In this document: in pieces, positions 61,901 through 64,000 of the stretch
How the letters are laid out: the number at the start of each line of letters is the position of its first letter
How positions within the stretch are numbered: position 1 is the stretch's first letter
DNA from: Acanthaster planci
Taxonomy: Eukaryota > Echinodermata > Asteroidea > Valvatida > Acanthasteridae
Assembly (NCBI RefSeq): GCF_001949145.1
Contig: NW_019091628.1
Location: 148,873-212,872 of the forward strand
Reading direction: 5' to 3'
DNA: 64,000 nucleotides
Made by a program: the position numbers and the translations under genes
The notes under the pieces: model-generated
Seen by the model: the letters and a program-made list of their open reading frames with translations, nothing else
The model's database searches: none
What the model was told of the DNA's origin: nothing

Positions 61901-64000
61901 CCGATCTGTTATACCCTGATTTTGGCAAGTGTCTCAAAACTTGGAACATTCCTGGCCCCACTGGAATGCTTCTTGTTTGGAACGCTGCAAGTTTCCGATG
62001 AAAATTTGTGATTTTCCCACTCGGAACTTGTCATTCCTGAGTTAAACATGCACATACCTAGACCACTGTTCCCGTTTGGGTACACTCTTCCAACTGCGAG
62101 AGTTCTCAATTAGGACAAGCTCTATTCTCATTGGTACACTCTCTAGCATTCTGACTTCTTAGATGCTCCTTTAAGAGTCTCAGTTTCAACAGCACGCATG
62201 ACAACCTCGCTCTGTGTTTACCGTTGGAATGAAGTCTTCATCCACGGGAAACATTGTTTTTTTAATTTTACCTTTTCCAAGATAACTGGCGTGACGACGC
62301 TGGGCAGTCGTCAGAAGGTCCACGGCAGGTACAAGCAAGCATGGGTGAGCGCTTACGGAGTGGACGTCAGACTGGACAGCATGGATCCCTGGACGGCAAT
62401 GCGTGATACAAAAGGCAGTGAGCAGGTAGGCAGCCAAACTCTATTTTAAGGGCGTCCAAGTCGTCGGTTGCAAGACGTGCACAAAGAAGACAGACTAGCG
62501 AAGTGAGTTCGTGCTAGTGGGTGGGCCTTCTCCCCACTCTGGAGACTTTCGTCTGGAAAGTCAAGACAGCTTTGCTGGGATAAAAAGTTGCCCCCATCGT
62601 GAGTTTGATCCCCAAAACATCTAACGTTTGTCAGTCTATAGTCACCAGGTCCATAATTTCATCTTCTGTTGCAAAGTCTTGTTTGTTGACACAATAAACG
62701 GCGAGAAGGACGGACCTAACGACTAAATGGTCACGGACGCTTTACTTCAACACGTATGTGTGACGTTGCGTTAGTGCTTGACTTAGATTACTTGTTTTGA
62801 TCTTGAAGTAAAATCTAAACAGTTGGAAGTAATTTTGACCAGCGTAATTTGTGTTTCAACACCACTCTGTAATGGAGCATTTCATTGGGCTGTCAAAAGT
62901 TTTTCCGTTGAGACCAAACAGTTCCACCAATGGGAATAGAAATCATTTGATGTGAAATAAGTGGCTTTTAAACACAAATACTCAGTATGGTACACTTAGG
63001 TTTTATCTTTGTGTAAATTCGGCCGCTTGAGTTCAGATAAAGAATACAAGCAAACCGTTTTCAATGTTATGCTTAATGGCACATCTATTTGACGCTTACG
63101 GGGAAGCAGTCAACCGAATCTGCGATCCTTTGTGTTGCAGTTTTACGGAAATAGGGACACGAACACCCCGGTGACAAACATGTTTGCCGAGCCCATGCGG
63201 GCGCGTTACGTACGCATCAAGCCCATCTCGTTTTACGGCGAAATCACCATGCGCCTGGAGGTGAAAGGCTGCAAACGTAAGTGCAATATTGGTAGTAGGG
63301 TAGTGAAAATATGTGGAACTTCTGTTGACGAGTGTTATCAGAAATTAAACTATGTTACTATGCTTGAGTACCAATGTAGGATGACTTGAGTCCAGACTCG
63401 GTCCCATTTCTTTGAGTCATGACTCGGCATGGCCTCCAGGCTTTTTCAACTTGGCCCGGCTCTGGCTTGGATCGAGTAGATTCAGCCATGTCATTGTTAA
63501 ATACTGCTTTACCATATCTTAACCACTCCTACTCGTCCTAGTTAAACAGAAAAATGGGATTTTTTTGTCAAAATTGCCCGTTTGTTCTGTGATGTGAGCA
63601 TGTTCGTTTGATTTTCAGTGGTTTGATTTTGTTTCGTCTGCTCAGAGCTATGTGATGCAGAGATCGGTTCTTTCCCGGTCAAGCGCCACGTTACATCGGA
63701 CAACTGGTTTGTCGTCAACGCTGGCGACCCCATCAACTGCATGGGCCACGTCGTGGCCTGGAAAGTCATCCACGCCCGCGAGGAACCACTGGAGGCATGG
63801 GTCCTGCGACCCCTGAAGTCGGAGCCGAATGGTTTCACGCTCATAGGGAGCACCCACATCCCGGCCGGCCCCGTCGACAAAGAGATGGAGTACGAGCTGA
63901 ACGACCAGCAGCAGATACCCGTGCACACCGGCGACGTGATCGGTTTCCTGTACGAGCGCAACCCGCTCTACTCCAGCGAGGACGGGGAAGAGACGACGGA
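31934..64000 (+). CDS. Giant secreted SUEL-lectin / fibrinogen-like / VWD / discoidin protein, Sfp1- or hemocytin-like (gene span, 42 exons traced, 3' end beyond the window)
   Basis: 42 exons carry 6668 coding bases in one unbroken frame (about 2222 residues) and run off the right edge. Approximate residues: 1-24 signal peptide; 25-136 and 137-245 SUEL lectins; 246-299 acidic/proline linker; 300-604 cysteine-free small repeats; 605-820, 821-1016 and 1017-1216 fibrinogen-like CNTNAP-type modules; 1229-1380 FAMeT-like; 1381-1490 SUEL lectin 3; 1490-1526 EGF; 1527-1738 VWD with CGLCG; 1739-1796 C8; 1797-1861 TIL; 1862-1929 TILa/VWC plus EGF-like; 1930-1949 linker with RRRRR; 1950-2104 discoidin; 2105- unnamed beta-rich domain. 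This set recalls sea star footprint protein 1 and hemocytin. An adhesive, clotting or mucus role outside the cell is inferred. Introns 1-29 are all phase 1. Alternative: a novel lectin-mucin paralogue and not the true Sfp1. Confidence 0.85.
31977..32049 (+). CDS. Large gene exon 1: signal peptide
   Basis: MMPPDKSRLK is followed by the hydrophobic PSTFLLAAVLIALA, a classic secretion signal. The donor is GTAAGT at 32050. A TTCCAG acceptor at 31928-31933 suggests that the exon begins at 31934 and that a non-coding 5' exon lies upstream. The second ATG (31980) is equally possible. Confidence 0.8.
32494..32829 (+). CDS. Large gene exon 2: SUEL (galactose/rhamnose-binding) lectin domain 1
   Basis: The whole domain is one phase 1-1 exon: IKYACEGEILRLDCG, then the family sugar-site motif YGR (ALYGRAN), HCDGNHTCEVQAANSVFG and KYLQVEYYC. 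The usual DPC motif near the end is replaced by EACD. SUEL lectins bind D-galactose or L-rhamnose. Confidence 0.93.
33850..34176 (+). CDS. Large gene exon 3: SUEL lectin domain 2
   Basis: A second one-exon SUEL domain: KYACDGTDLVLECPN, the sugar-site word ANYGRQG, CRGKDECTVPVGPQEF and NKYLSVQYVC. The cysteine pattern matches domain 1. It ends in an acidic DAEEEG tail that leads into the linker. Confidence 0.93.
34851..34928 (+). CDS. Large gene exon 4: acidic linker
   Basis: The acceptor is GTACAG and the donor is GTAAGT at 34929. It encodes 26 residues rich in Glu, Asp and Pro (DEEDERDTP and ELPEEEQPRPERPG). Phase 1-1. Confidence 0.78.
35259..35312 (+). CDS. Large gene exon 5: proline-rich linker
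   Basis: The acceptor is TTGCAG and the donor is GTGAGT at 35313. It encodes NGNPAVETTSAPRPRGP, a short low-complexity linker in phase 1-1. Confidence 0.75.
35655..35684 (+). CDS. Large gene exon 6: micro-exon
   Basis: A 30-base candidate exon with a strong polypyrimidine acceptor (TTTCCTAG) and a GTAACC donor. It encodes QIFSLLKPGQ in the required phase 1-1. Support rests on splice sites and phase only. Confidence 0.55.
36041..36133 (+). CDS. Large gene exon 7: Ser/Gly repeat unit
   Basis: The acceptor is TCCCAG and the donor is GTAAGA at 36134. It encodes SASGSIGVSQGESGSKSFIW, the first of several units with a G-S-I ... (S/Y)-F-x-W pattern. It has no cysteine. Confidence 0.78.
36505..36576 (+). 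CDS. Large gene exon 8: Ser/Gly repeat unit
   Basis: It encodes KITAQGSISSTRPDGTERSF followed by TWG. The GSI...SFxW pattern repeats that of exon 7. Phase 1-1; acceptor CACAG, donor GTAAGG. Confidence 0.8.
36811..37041. mobile_element. Family B fold-back element, copy 2
   Basis: It starts GGGGCCAATTTCGTAGAGCT and ends in the inverted form (AGCTCGTTGAAATTGGCTCC). Inside are CTTGACAAATCAGGTTACCA and the inverted GAGCTGGTAACCTTTG. It lies in the intron between exons 8 and 9 of the large gene. Confidence 0.85.
37409..37467. repeat. 24-base perfect inverted repeat with telomere-like TTAGGGTTA
   Basis: The left arm 37409-37432 (TTAACCCTAACCCTCCTCAA onward) and the right arm 37444-37467 are exact reverse complements with an 11-base loop. 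The outer part carries two TTAGGG-type repeats, and the inner part is AGGATTGAGGAGG. Confidence 0.92.
37658..37702 (+). CDS. Large gene exon 9: short unit
   Basis: A 45-base phase 1-1 exon encoding GEPFEGFASLFRPVG. The acceptor CTTCAG is good, but the donor GTATTT is weak. Confidence 0.6.
38051..38146 (+). CDS. Large gene exon 10: repeat unit
   Basis: It encodes STQVIMKIIVKTDSNGQKYF followed by TWQPLSPGEPS. The DSNGQKYFTW end matches the DGTERSFTW end of exon 8. Phase 1-1. Confidence 0.82.
38642..38764 (+). CDS. Large gene exon 11: cysteine-free beta-rich unit
   Basis: It encodes 41 residues including YLMKIDLSKLTQYTEQFTFA and GLTFYNMYN. The family is not recognised. Phase 1-1 with a CCCCAG acceptor and a GTATGT donor. 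Confidence 0.85.
39049..39162 (+). CDS. Large gene exon 12: cysteine-free beta-rich unit
   Basis: It encodes 38 residues including PFQFSIGKGLTAFFPSIYQL and ITEVDATTGKT. Alternating hydrophobic residues suggest beta strands. Phase 1-1. Confidence 0.86.
39490..39600 (+). CDS. Large gene exon 13: cysteine-free beta-rich unit
   Basis: It encodes a serine-rich start (TVPSPSSSS) and then FQVLLDGGNRQIIDYLLTFA, the same F-x-(V/F)-x-(I/L)-x-G-G/K-G pattern as exons 12 and 15. Phase 1-1. Confidence 0.86.
39844..39975 (+). CDS. Large gene exon 14: cysteine-free beta-rich unit
   Basis: It encodes YNLRIPLRFYDETTKQIQDI and KIPFYVSYNGFEG. Phase 1-1 with a TTGTAG acceptor and a GTAAGT donor. Confidence 0.87.
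40596..40724 (+). CDS. Large gene exon 15: cysteine-free beta-rich unit
   Basis: It encodes QFGMKFQIVGEGGNTQLITL and PFTLIEYQGRK. Its length and rhythm resemble exons 12-14. It is the last unit before the cysteine-rich fibrinogen-like modules. Confidence 0.87.
40912..41034 (+). CDS. Large gene exon 16: fibrinogen-like module A, part 1
   Basis: It encodes PTCAAYKMYGF, YLIDPDG and FVVQCDMDK. This is the opening of a fibrinogen-like CNTNAP-type module (Cys ... Y-x-IDPDG ... V-x-CDM). Confidence 0.88.
41471..41598. mobile_element. Small fold-back element in intron 16
   Basis: The 26-base ends GCCTATTTGAAGTGTGGCGG (41471 on) and the inverse (CCACATTTCAAATAGGC, ending 41598) match at 24 of 26 positions. 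The interior is 76 bases. Confidence 0.75.
41960..42256 (+). CDS. Large gene exon 17: fibrinogen-like module A, part 2
   Basis: It encodes TYDGASPAQLAALRTVSETC, SHEC, RIWWES, NWGG and CHCG. This aligns with the middle of the contactin-associated-protein fibrinogen-like domain (Cys pair, WW, YWGG, CxCG). The donor GTGGGT is acceptable. Confidence 0.9.
42640..42812 (-). mobile_element. tRNA-derived SINE, minus strand, in intron 17
   Basis: On the minus strand an A-box-like CAGGTGGCTAGCGCACAAAG is followed about 40 bases on by a B-box-like GGGTTTGATTCCCCGCCCCG, then GTGAGTGGGGTTTTTCACTG. This is the classic tRNA-SINE layout. The tRNA part is too diverged to be a functional tRNA. Confidence 0.65.
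42961..43137 (+). CDS. Large gene exon 18: fibrinogen-like module A, part 3
   Basis: It encodes GSACNCDHGQGTSDWGALTD, KDTLPVRRVVF and KVGPLKCSG. This matches the CNCD ... G.LT.KD.LPV.... GPL.C end of the CNTNAP module. Confidence 0.9.
43810..43860 (+). CDS. Large gene exon 19: hydrophobic micro-exon
   Basis: A 51-base phase 1-1 candidate with a long poly-T acceptor (43797-43809) and a GTAAGT donor. It encodes SNTLQFFIVLMQMLAR, which is strangely hydrophobic for a secreted linker. Skipping it keeps the frame, so it may be alternative or spurious. Confidence 0.5.
44046..44189 (+). CDS. Large gene exon 20: fibrinogen-like module B, part 1
   Basis: It encodes ILKTCDDYKKIGY, VYLIDPDGGGG and FTVHCDM, the same opening pattern as exon 16. 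Phase 1-1; acceptor GTGCAG, donor GTAGGC. Confidence 0.9.
44594..44836 (+). CDS. Large gene exon 21: fibrinogen-like module B, part 2 (shortened)
   Basis: It encodes SMDIHYGATLRQIENLKAVS, GVCEQSLTYEC and HWWMSFDDEKTDP. I chose the GTAGGT donor at 44837 because it gives the needed phase 1. Reading on would hit a stop at 44878-44880. The YWGG and CxC segment present in modules A and C is missing. Confidence 0.78.
45846..46091. mobile_element. Family B fold-back element, copy 3
   Basis: The most complete copy: GGGGCCAATTTCATAGAGGT at the left, AGCTCTATGAAATTGGCCCC at the right, with AAGCACAAAATTTGCTTAAG and its inverse just inside. A degraded further copy precedes it at 45025-45110. Both are in intron 21. 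Confidence 0.88.
46841..47041 (+). CDS. Large gene exon 22: fibrinogen-like module B, part 3
   Basis: It encodes CLANNNCVCDKDDG, DKSKLPVMQLRYGDTG and YTLGPLRCW, the same ending as exons 18 and 25. The acceptor is GACAG and the donor is GTAAGT. Confidence 0.9.
47421..47506. repeat. Two successive hairpins of GGGGTACC type
   Basis: 47421-47435 (GCCTTGTGGGGTACC) and 47448-47462 are exact inverted copies with a 12-base loop. A second, imperfect pair (CTTATGGGGTAC / GTACCCCACAAG) follows at 47473-47504. A related ACCCCACAAG word occurs near 47705. Confidence 0.85.
47891..48016 (+). CDS. Large gene exon 23: fibrinogen-like module C, part 1
   Basis: It encodes ELSSCDAIKRADP, GNYYIKPYANMD and FYVYCDMSG. 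The IDPDG word of modules A and B is IKPYA here, but the CDM end is kept. Confidence 0.9.
48698..48988 (+). CDS. Large gene exon 24: fibrinogen-like module C, part 2
   Basis: It encodes RYGPSQAQLQALTTLAASCK, SHGC, TWWQSRRGEKMTYWG and GCQCF. All hallmarks of the CNTNAP-type middle segment are present. The donor is GTAAGG at 48989. The frame stays open through the intronic 27-base repeats that follow. Confidence 0.92.
49012..49254. repeat. 27-base tandem repeat, nine units
   Basis: Nine direct copies of GCAAGTCATGGAATTCTCAT followed by TTGGGTT, just 23 bases after the exon 24 donor. The first two copies have CTTGGGTT instead of TTTGGGTT. The unit has no stop in several frames and its length is divisible by three, so long chance ORFs cover it on both strands. 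Confidence 0.96.
49699..49881 (+). CDS. Large gene exon 25: fibrinogen-like module C, part 3
   Basis: It encodes CHDPSKKCNCDVNAQ, GYLTDKSALPVSAVRSGD and KLGPLMCQG. The acceptor is TCCAG and the donor is GTTGGT (weak). Confidence 0.88.
50078..50430. mobile_element. Fold-back (MITE-like) element, family A, copy 2
   Basis: It lies in intron 25 of the large gene. The left end GGCGATTCACAATACAGTGC (50079-50098) continues GCCACCAAGAG, and the right end is the inverted form (CTCTTGGTGGCGTACTGC, then ATTGTGAATCGGCC). The termini match the element at 1184-1352, but the interior is longer and different. Confidence 0.75.
50566..50601 (+). CDS. Large gene exon 26: short linker
   Basis: A 36-base phase 1-1 exon encoding EQASSESREIST between module C and the FAMeT-like domain. 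The acceptor is GGCAG and the donor is GTATGC. Confidence 0.68.
50912..51073 (+). CDS. Large gene exon 27: FAMeT-like domain, first half
   Basis: It encodes FSNFDFSVQTVGTAILKLGV and AYYKIG. The F-x-V-x-T ... A-x-L-x-L ... Y-x-I-G pattern resembles the farnesoic acid O-methyltransferase (Methyltransf_FA) domain, which in animals is mostly an extracellular binding module. Confidence 0.82.
51210..51503 (+). CDS. Large gene exon 28: FAMeT-like domain, second half
   Basis: It encodes LNFVSPKLELTLGGESLTF and LNVRYFAHKTVGGDGKWIFD. The last stretch fits the V-x-(Y/F)-x-x-x-T-x-x-G-x-x-G-x-W-x-F ending of FAMeT domains. The exon is certain; the domain name is less so. Confidence 0.88.
51907..52344 (+). 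CDS. Large gene exon 29: SUEL lectin domain 3 plus EGF-like domain
   Basis: A 438-base exon with no internal intron. The SUEL part has VLKALYGRMEKDVC (YGR motif kept), HSYCVNGDHTCLYPV and GYLHLVYAC. An EGF-like domain follows: GPCSSDPCQNGGTC, YACQCHESFSGEHCE. The two domains share one exon, unlike the rest of the gene. Confidence 0.93.
52666..52871 (+). CDS. Large gene exon 30: von Willebrand type D domain, start
   Basis: It encodes LGDPHYRNFAGHTFDFQGNC and TYVFARDC, the hallmark opening of a VWD domain (GDPHY ... FDFQGxCxYxxxxDC). This exon starts in phase 1 but ends in phase 0, the first break of the phase 1 series. Confidence 0.95.
52905..53085. mobile_element. Diverged family B-like repeat
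   Basis: It contains GCTTAGCAGATTTACAGGTT, ACCAGCCTAAAA and a final AATGGGGCCCC, in the order seen in family B elements, but the inverted termini are no longer clear. It lies in intron 30. Confidence 0.4.
53578..53685 (+). CDS. Large gene exon 31: VWD domain, middle
   Basis: 36 codons, phase 0-0: REVLIDGERQDSLERLEEDF and TLTEQGLKV, matching the V-L-V-D-G-E-R ... G-L-x-V part of VWD. The acceptor (CCGGAAG) is weak, but the protein match supports it. Confidence 0.85.
54109..54620. other. Assembly gap (512 N)
   Basis: The gap lies in the intron between VWD exons 31 and 32. It begins directly after TTTTTCAGC, an acceptor-like word, so a small exon could be hidden. The VWD sequence looks continuous without one. 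Confidence 0.99.
54652..54810 (+). CDS. Large gene exon 32: VWD domain, CGLCG part
   Basis: It encodes VPKYSLTVIWNHKD, VDVRLPRNSGGDVCGLCGNT and YQMKSGT. CGLCG is the CxxC motif that in von Willebrand factor and gel-forming mucins takes part in disulfide-linked multimer formation. Phase 0-0. Confidence 0.95.
55441..55603 (+). CDS. Large gene exon 33: end of VWD, start of C8
   Basis: It encodes DPVVFGNSWQVD, the FGNSW motif that closes VWD domains, and then QLIIAQRFCKFISQAL. It ends in phase 1. The acceptor is TGCACAG and the donor is GTGGGC. Confidence 0.92.
56472..56642 (+). CDS. Large gene exon 34: C8-type cysteine-rich domain
   Basis: It encodes GCPITAATADFRRQSCELD, DKACSIINDFRDECTGEG and TQCS. 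The position directly after VWD and the cysteine spacing fit a short C8 domain. The sequence itself is diverged. Confidence 0.87.
57531..57727 (+). CDS. Large gene exon 35: TIL (trypsin-inhibitor-like) domain
   Basis: It encodes ECASHLNHTQCVMPCSTCSS, CQGACAAGCTCPDGKLDDGD and CVDEDNCGC. This is the typical ten-cysteine TIL pattern that follows C8 in VWF, mucins and hemocytin. Confidence 0.95.
57889..58085. mobile_element. MITE-like element in intron 35
   Basis: The ends AAACCCCTTAACGCCGG (57890-57906) and CCGGCGTTTAAGGGGTT (58067 on) are inverted copies. The interior is non-coding. A GTCTTGTG-rich fold-back segment follows at once (58085-58470). Confidence 0.65.
58085..58470. repeat. Fold-back segment with CACAAGACC words
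   Basis: The left side carries CCACAAGACCCCACAAGACT. The right side (58370-58460) carries eight or so copies of CTGGTCTTGTG-like words, which is the inverse. A diverged relative of the left side lies at 40140-40240 (CACAAGACCATCATCAGACC, then TTCAAGTCACAA and CTTCCAATGA). Confidence 0.65.
58588..58792 (+). CDS. Large gene exon 36: TILa/VWC-like plus EGF-like segment
   Basis: It encodes LGSTFMDITCTEECTCQGGN, VVQCG, CTLHDGVYECTCISGYAPNA and DGTACQ. The first half fits the TILa/VWC-like piece that follows TIL, and the second half is an EGF-like ending. It starts in phase 0 and ends in phase 1. Confidence 0.92.
59205..59237 (+). CDS. Large gene exon 37: micro-exon
   Basis: A 33-base phase 1-1 candidate encoding AMPMDVIVRPP with a CACGCAG acceptor and a GTAAAT donor. 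Support is splice sites and phase only. Confidence 0.55.
59388..59640. mobile_element. Fold-back (MITE-like) element in intron 37
   Basis: Terminal arms of about 58 bases: GGGTCATTCCATGAGGTTGG (59388 on) and its inverse ending CCAACCTCATGGAATGACCC (59640). The arms continue through the words for ACAATTTG(T/G)GACAGTGTC and TTACATGGGT. Confidence 0.82.
59668..59908. mobile_element. Second fold-back element, adjacent
   Basis: The left arm 59668-59705 (CTCTTTGCACGCTGCCGCCA onward) and the right arm 59871-59908 are inverted copies with about 34 of 38 matches. It lies 27 bases after the previous element. Confidence 0.75.
60710..60736 (+). CDS. Large gene exon 38: micro-exon with a penta-arginine cleavage site
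   Basis: A 27-base phase 1-1 exon encoding GRRRRRDVS, with a TATTGCAG acceptor and a perfect GTAAGT donor. Five arginines before Asp form a strong proprotein-convertase (furin) consensus, placed between the VWD-C8-TIL block and the discoidin domain. Confidence 0.75.
61150..61325. mobile_element. Diverged family B fold-back element
   Basis: It has the recognisable order GCTGGGGCCAAATGTCAGAA, CAGGTTACCAGCCAAAAGG, CTAAGCAAGATTTT and GCGGCTCTGTGAGATTG. This is the same layout as the elements at 20079 and 45846, but strongly diverged. It ends about 60 bases before exon 39. Confidence 0.6.
61388..61572 (+). CDS. Large gene exon 39: discoidin (FA58C) domain, part 1
   Basis: It encodes CNVDLGMASGRIADNQISSS, LGGWTAQRSDTDQWLMVDV and PTE. 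This is the typical start of an F5/8 type C domain (C-x-x-x-LGM-x-SG-x-I-x-D-x-QI-x-(A/S)S ... QWL-x-VD). Confidence 0.96.
62282..62425 (+). CDS. Large gene exon 40: discoidin domain, part 2
   Basis: It encodes ITGVTTLGSRQ, QAWVSAYGVDVRLD and W...MRDTKGSEQ. These match the I-x-G-(V/I)-x-T-x-G ... W-V-x-x-Y core of FA58C. Phase 0-0. Confidence 0.94.
63141..63276 (+). CDS. Large gene exon 41: discoidin domain, part 3
   Basis: It encodes FYGNRDTNTPVTNMFAEPMR, ARYVRIKPISFYGEITMRLE and VKGCK. This is the F-x-GN-x-D ... ARY-x-R-(I/L)-x-P ... LR-x-E-x-x-GC ending of FA58C. It ends in phase 1. Confidence 0.96.
63646..64000 (+). CDS. Large gene exon 42: unnamed beta-rich domain (cut by the window edge)
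   Basis: 118 codons are open to the edge. They include NWFVVNAGDPINCMGHVVAW, VLRPLKSEPNGFTLIGST and IPVHTGDVIGFLYERN. Alternating hydrophobic residues and the GDxIGF turn suggest a beta-sandwich. I do not know a family name with confidence, although similar stretches occur next to discoidin domains in marine invertebrate proteins. Confidence 0.85.

Overview
The window is animal (metazoan) DNA, most likely from an echinoderm and probably a sea star. The genes have many introns with GT/AG borders, and the non-coding DNA is AT-rich and packed with small fold-back elements, tRNA-derived SINE fragments and the palindrome TACATGTA. The gene content also points this way: SUEL-type lectin domains combined with VWD, C8, TIL and discoidin domains. 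The species call is inference. No rRNA, intact tRNA, CRISPR or bacterial gene was seen. A run of N (54109-54620) is an assembly gap.

Layout. (1) Bases 1-182 hold the last codons of an unrecognised plus-strand gene. (2) Bases 183-4766 are non-coding, with a fold-back element and a tRNA-derived SINE. (3) A two-exon TMEM35B-like membrane-protein gene lies on the minus strand (5795 down to 4767). (4) Head to head with it, 811 bases away, starts a nine-exon LDLRAP1 (ARH)-like adaptor gene on the plus strand (6607-25427, 361 residues). It has a PTB domain, a proline/serine-rich middle and an AP-2 binding motif near the C-terminus. (5) Bases 25428-31933 hold no gene that I can support. (6) From 31977 to the right edge runs one very large secreted-protein gene. 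I trace 42 coding exons, 6668 coding bases and about 2222 codons, all in one continuous frame; the gene continues beyond the window.

The large gene encodes, in order: signal peptide; two SUEL lectin domains; an acidic and proline-rich linker; about 300 cysteine-free residues built from small one-exon repeat units; three copies of a contactin-associated-protein (CNTNAP) type fibrinogen-like module, each spread over three exons; a farnesoic-acid-O-methyltransferase-like (FAMeT) domain; a third SUEL lectin; EGF; VWD; C8; TIL; a TILa/VWC-like plus EGF-like segment; two micro-exons, one of which encodes five arginines in a row (a likely furin site); a discoidin (FA58C) domain; and an unnamed beta-rich domain cut by the window edge. 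This resembles the adhesive sea star footprint protein 1 (Sfp1) and hemocytin-like proteins. A role as a large, proteolytically split, disulfide-linked adhesive or clotting glycoprotein is inference. This gene is the most interesting content of the window.

The TMEM35B-like and LDLRAP1-like genes are ordinary housekeeping-type cell-biology genes that probably share a bidirectional promoter. I see no functional link between them and the large secreted protein.
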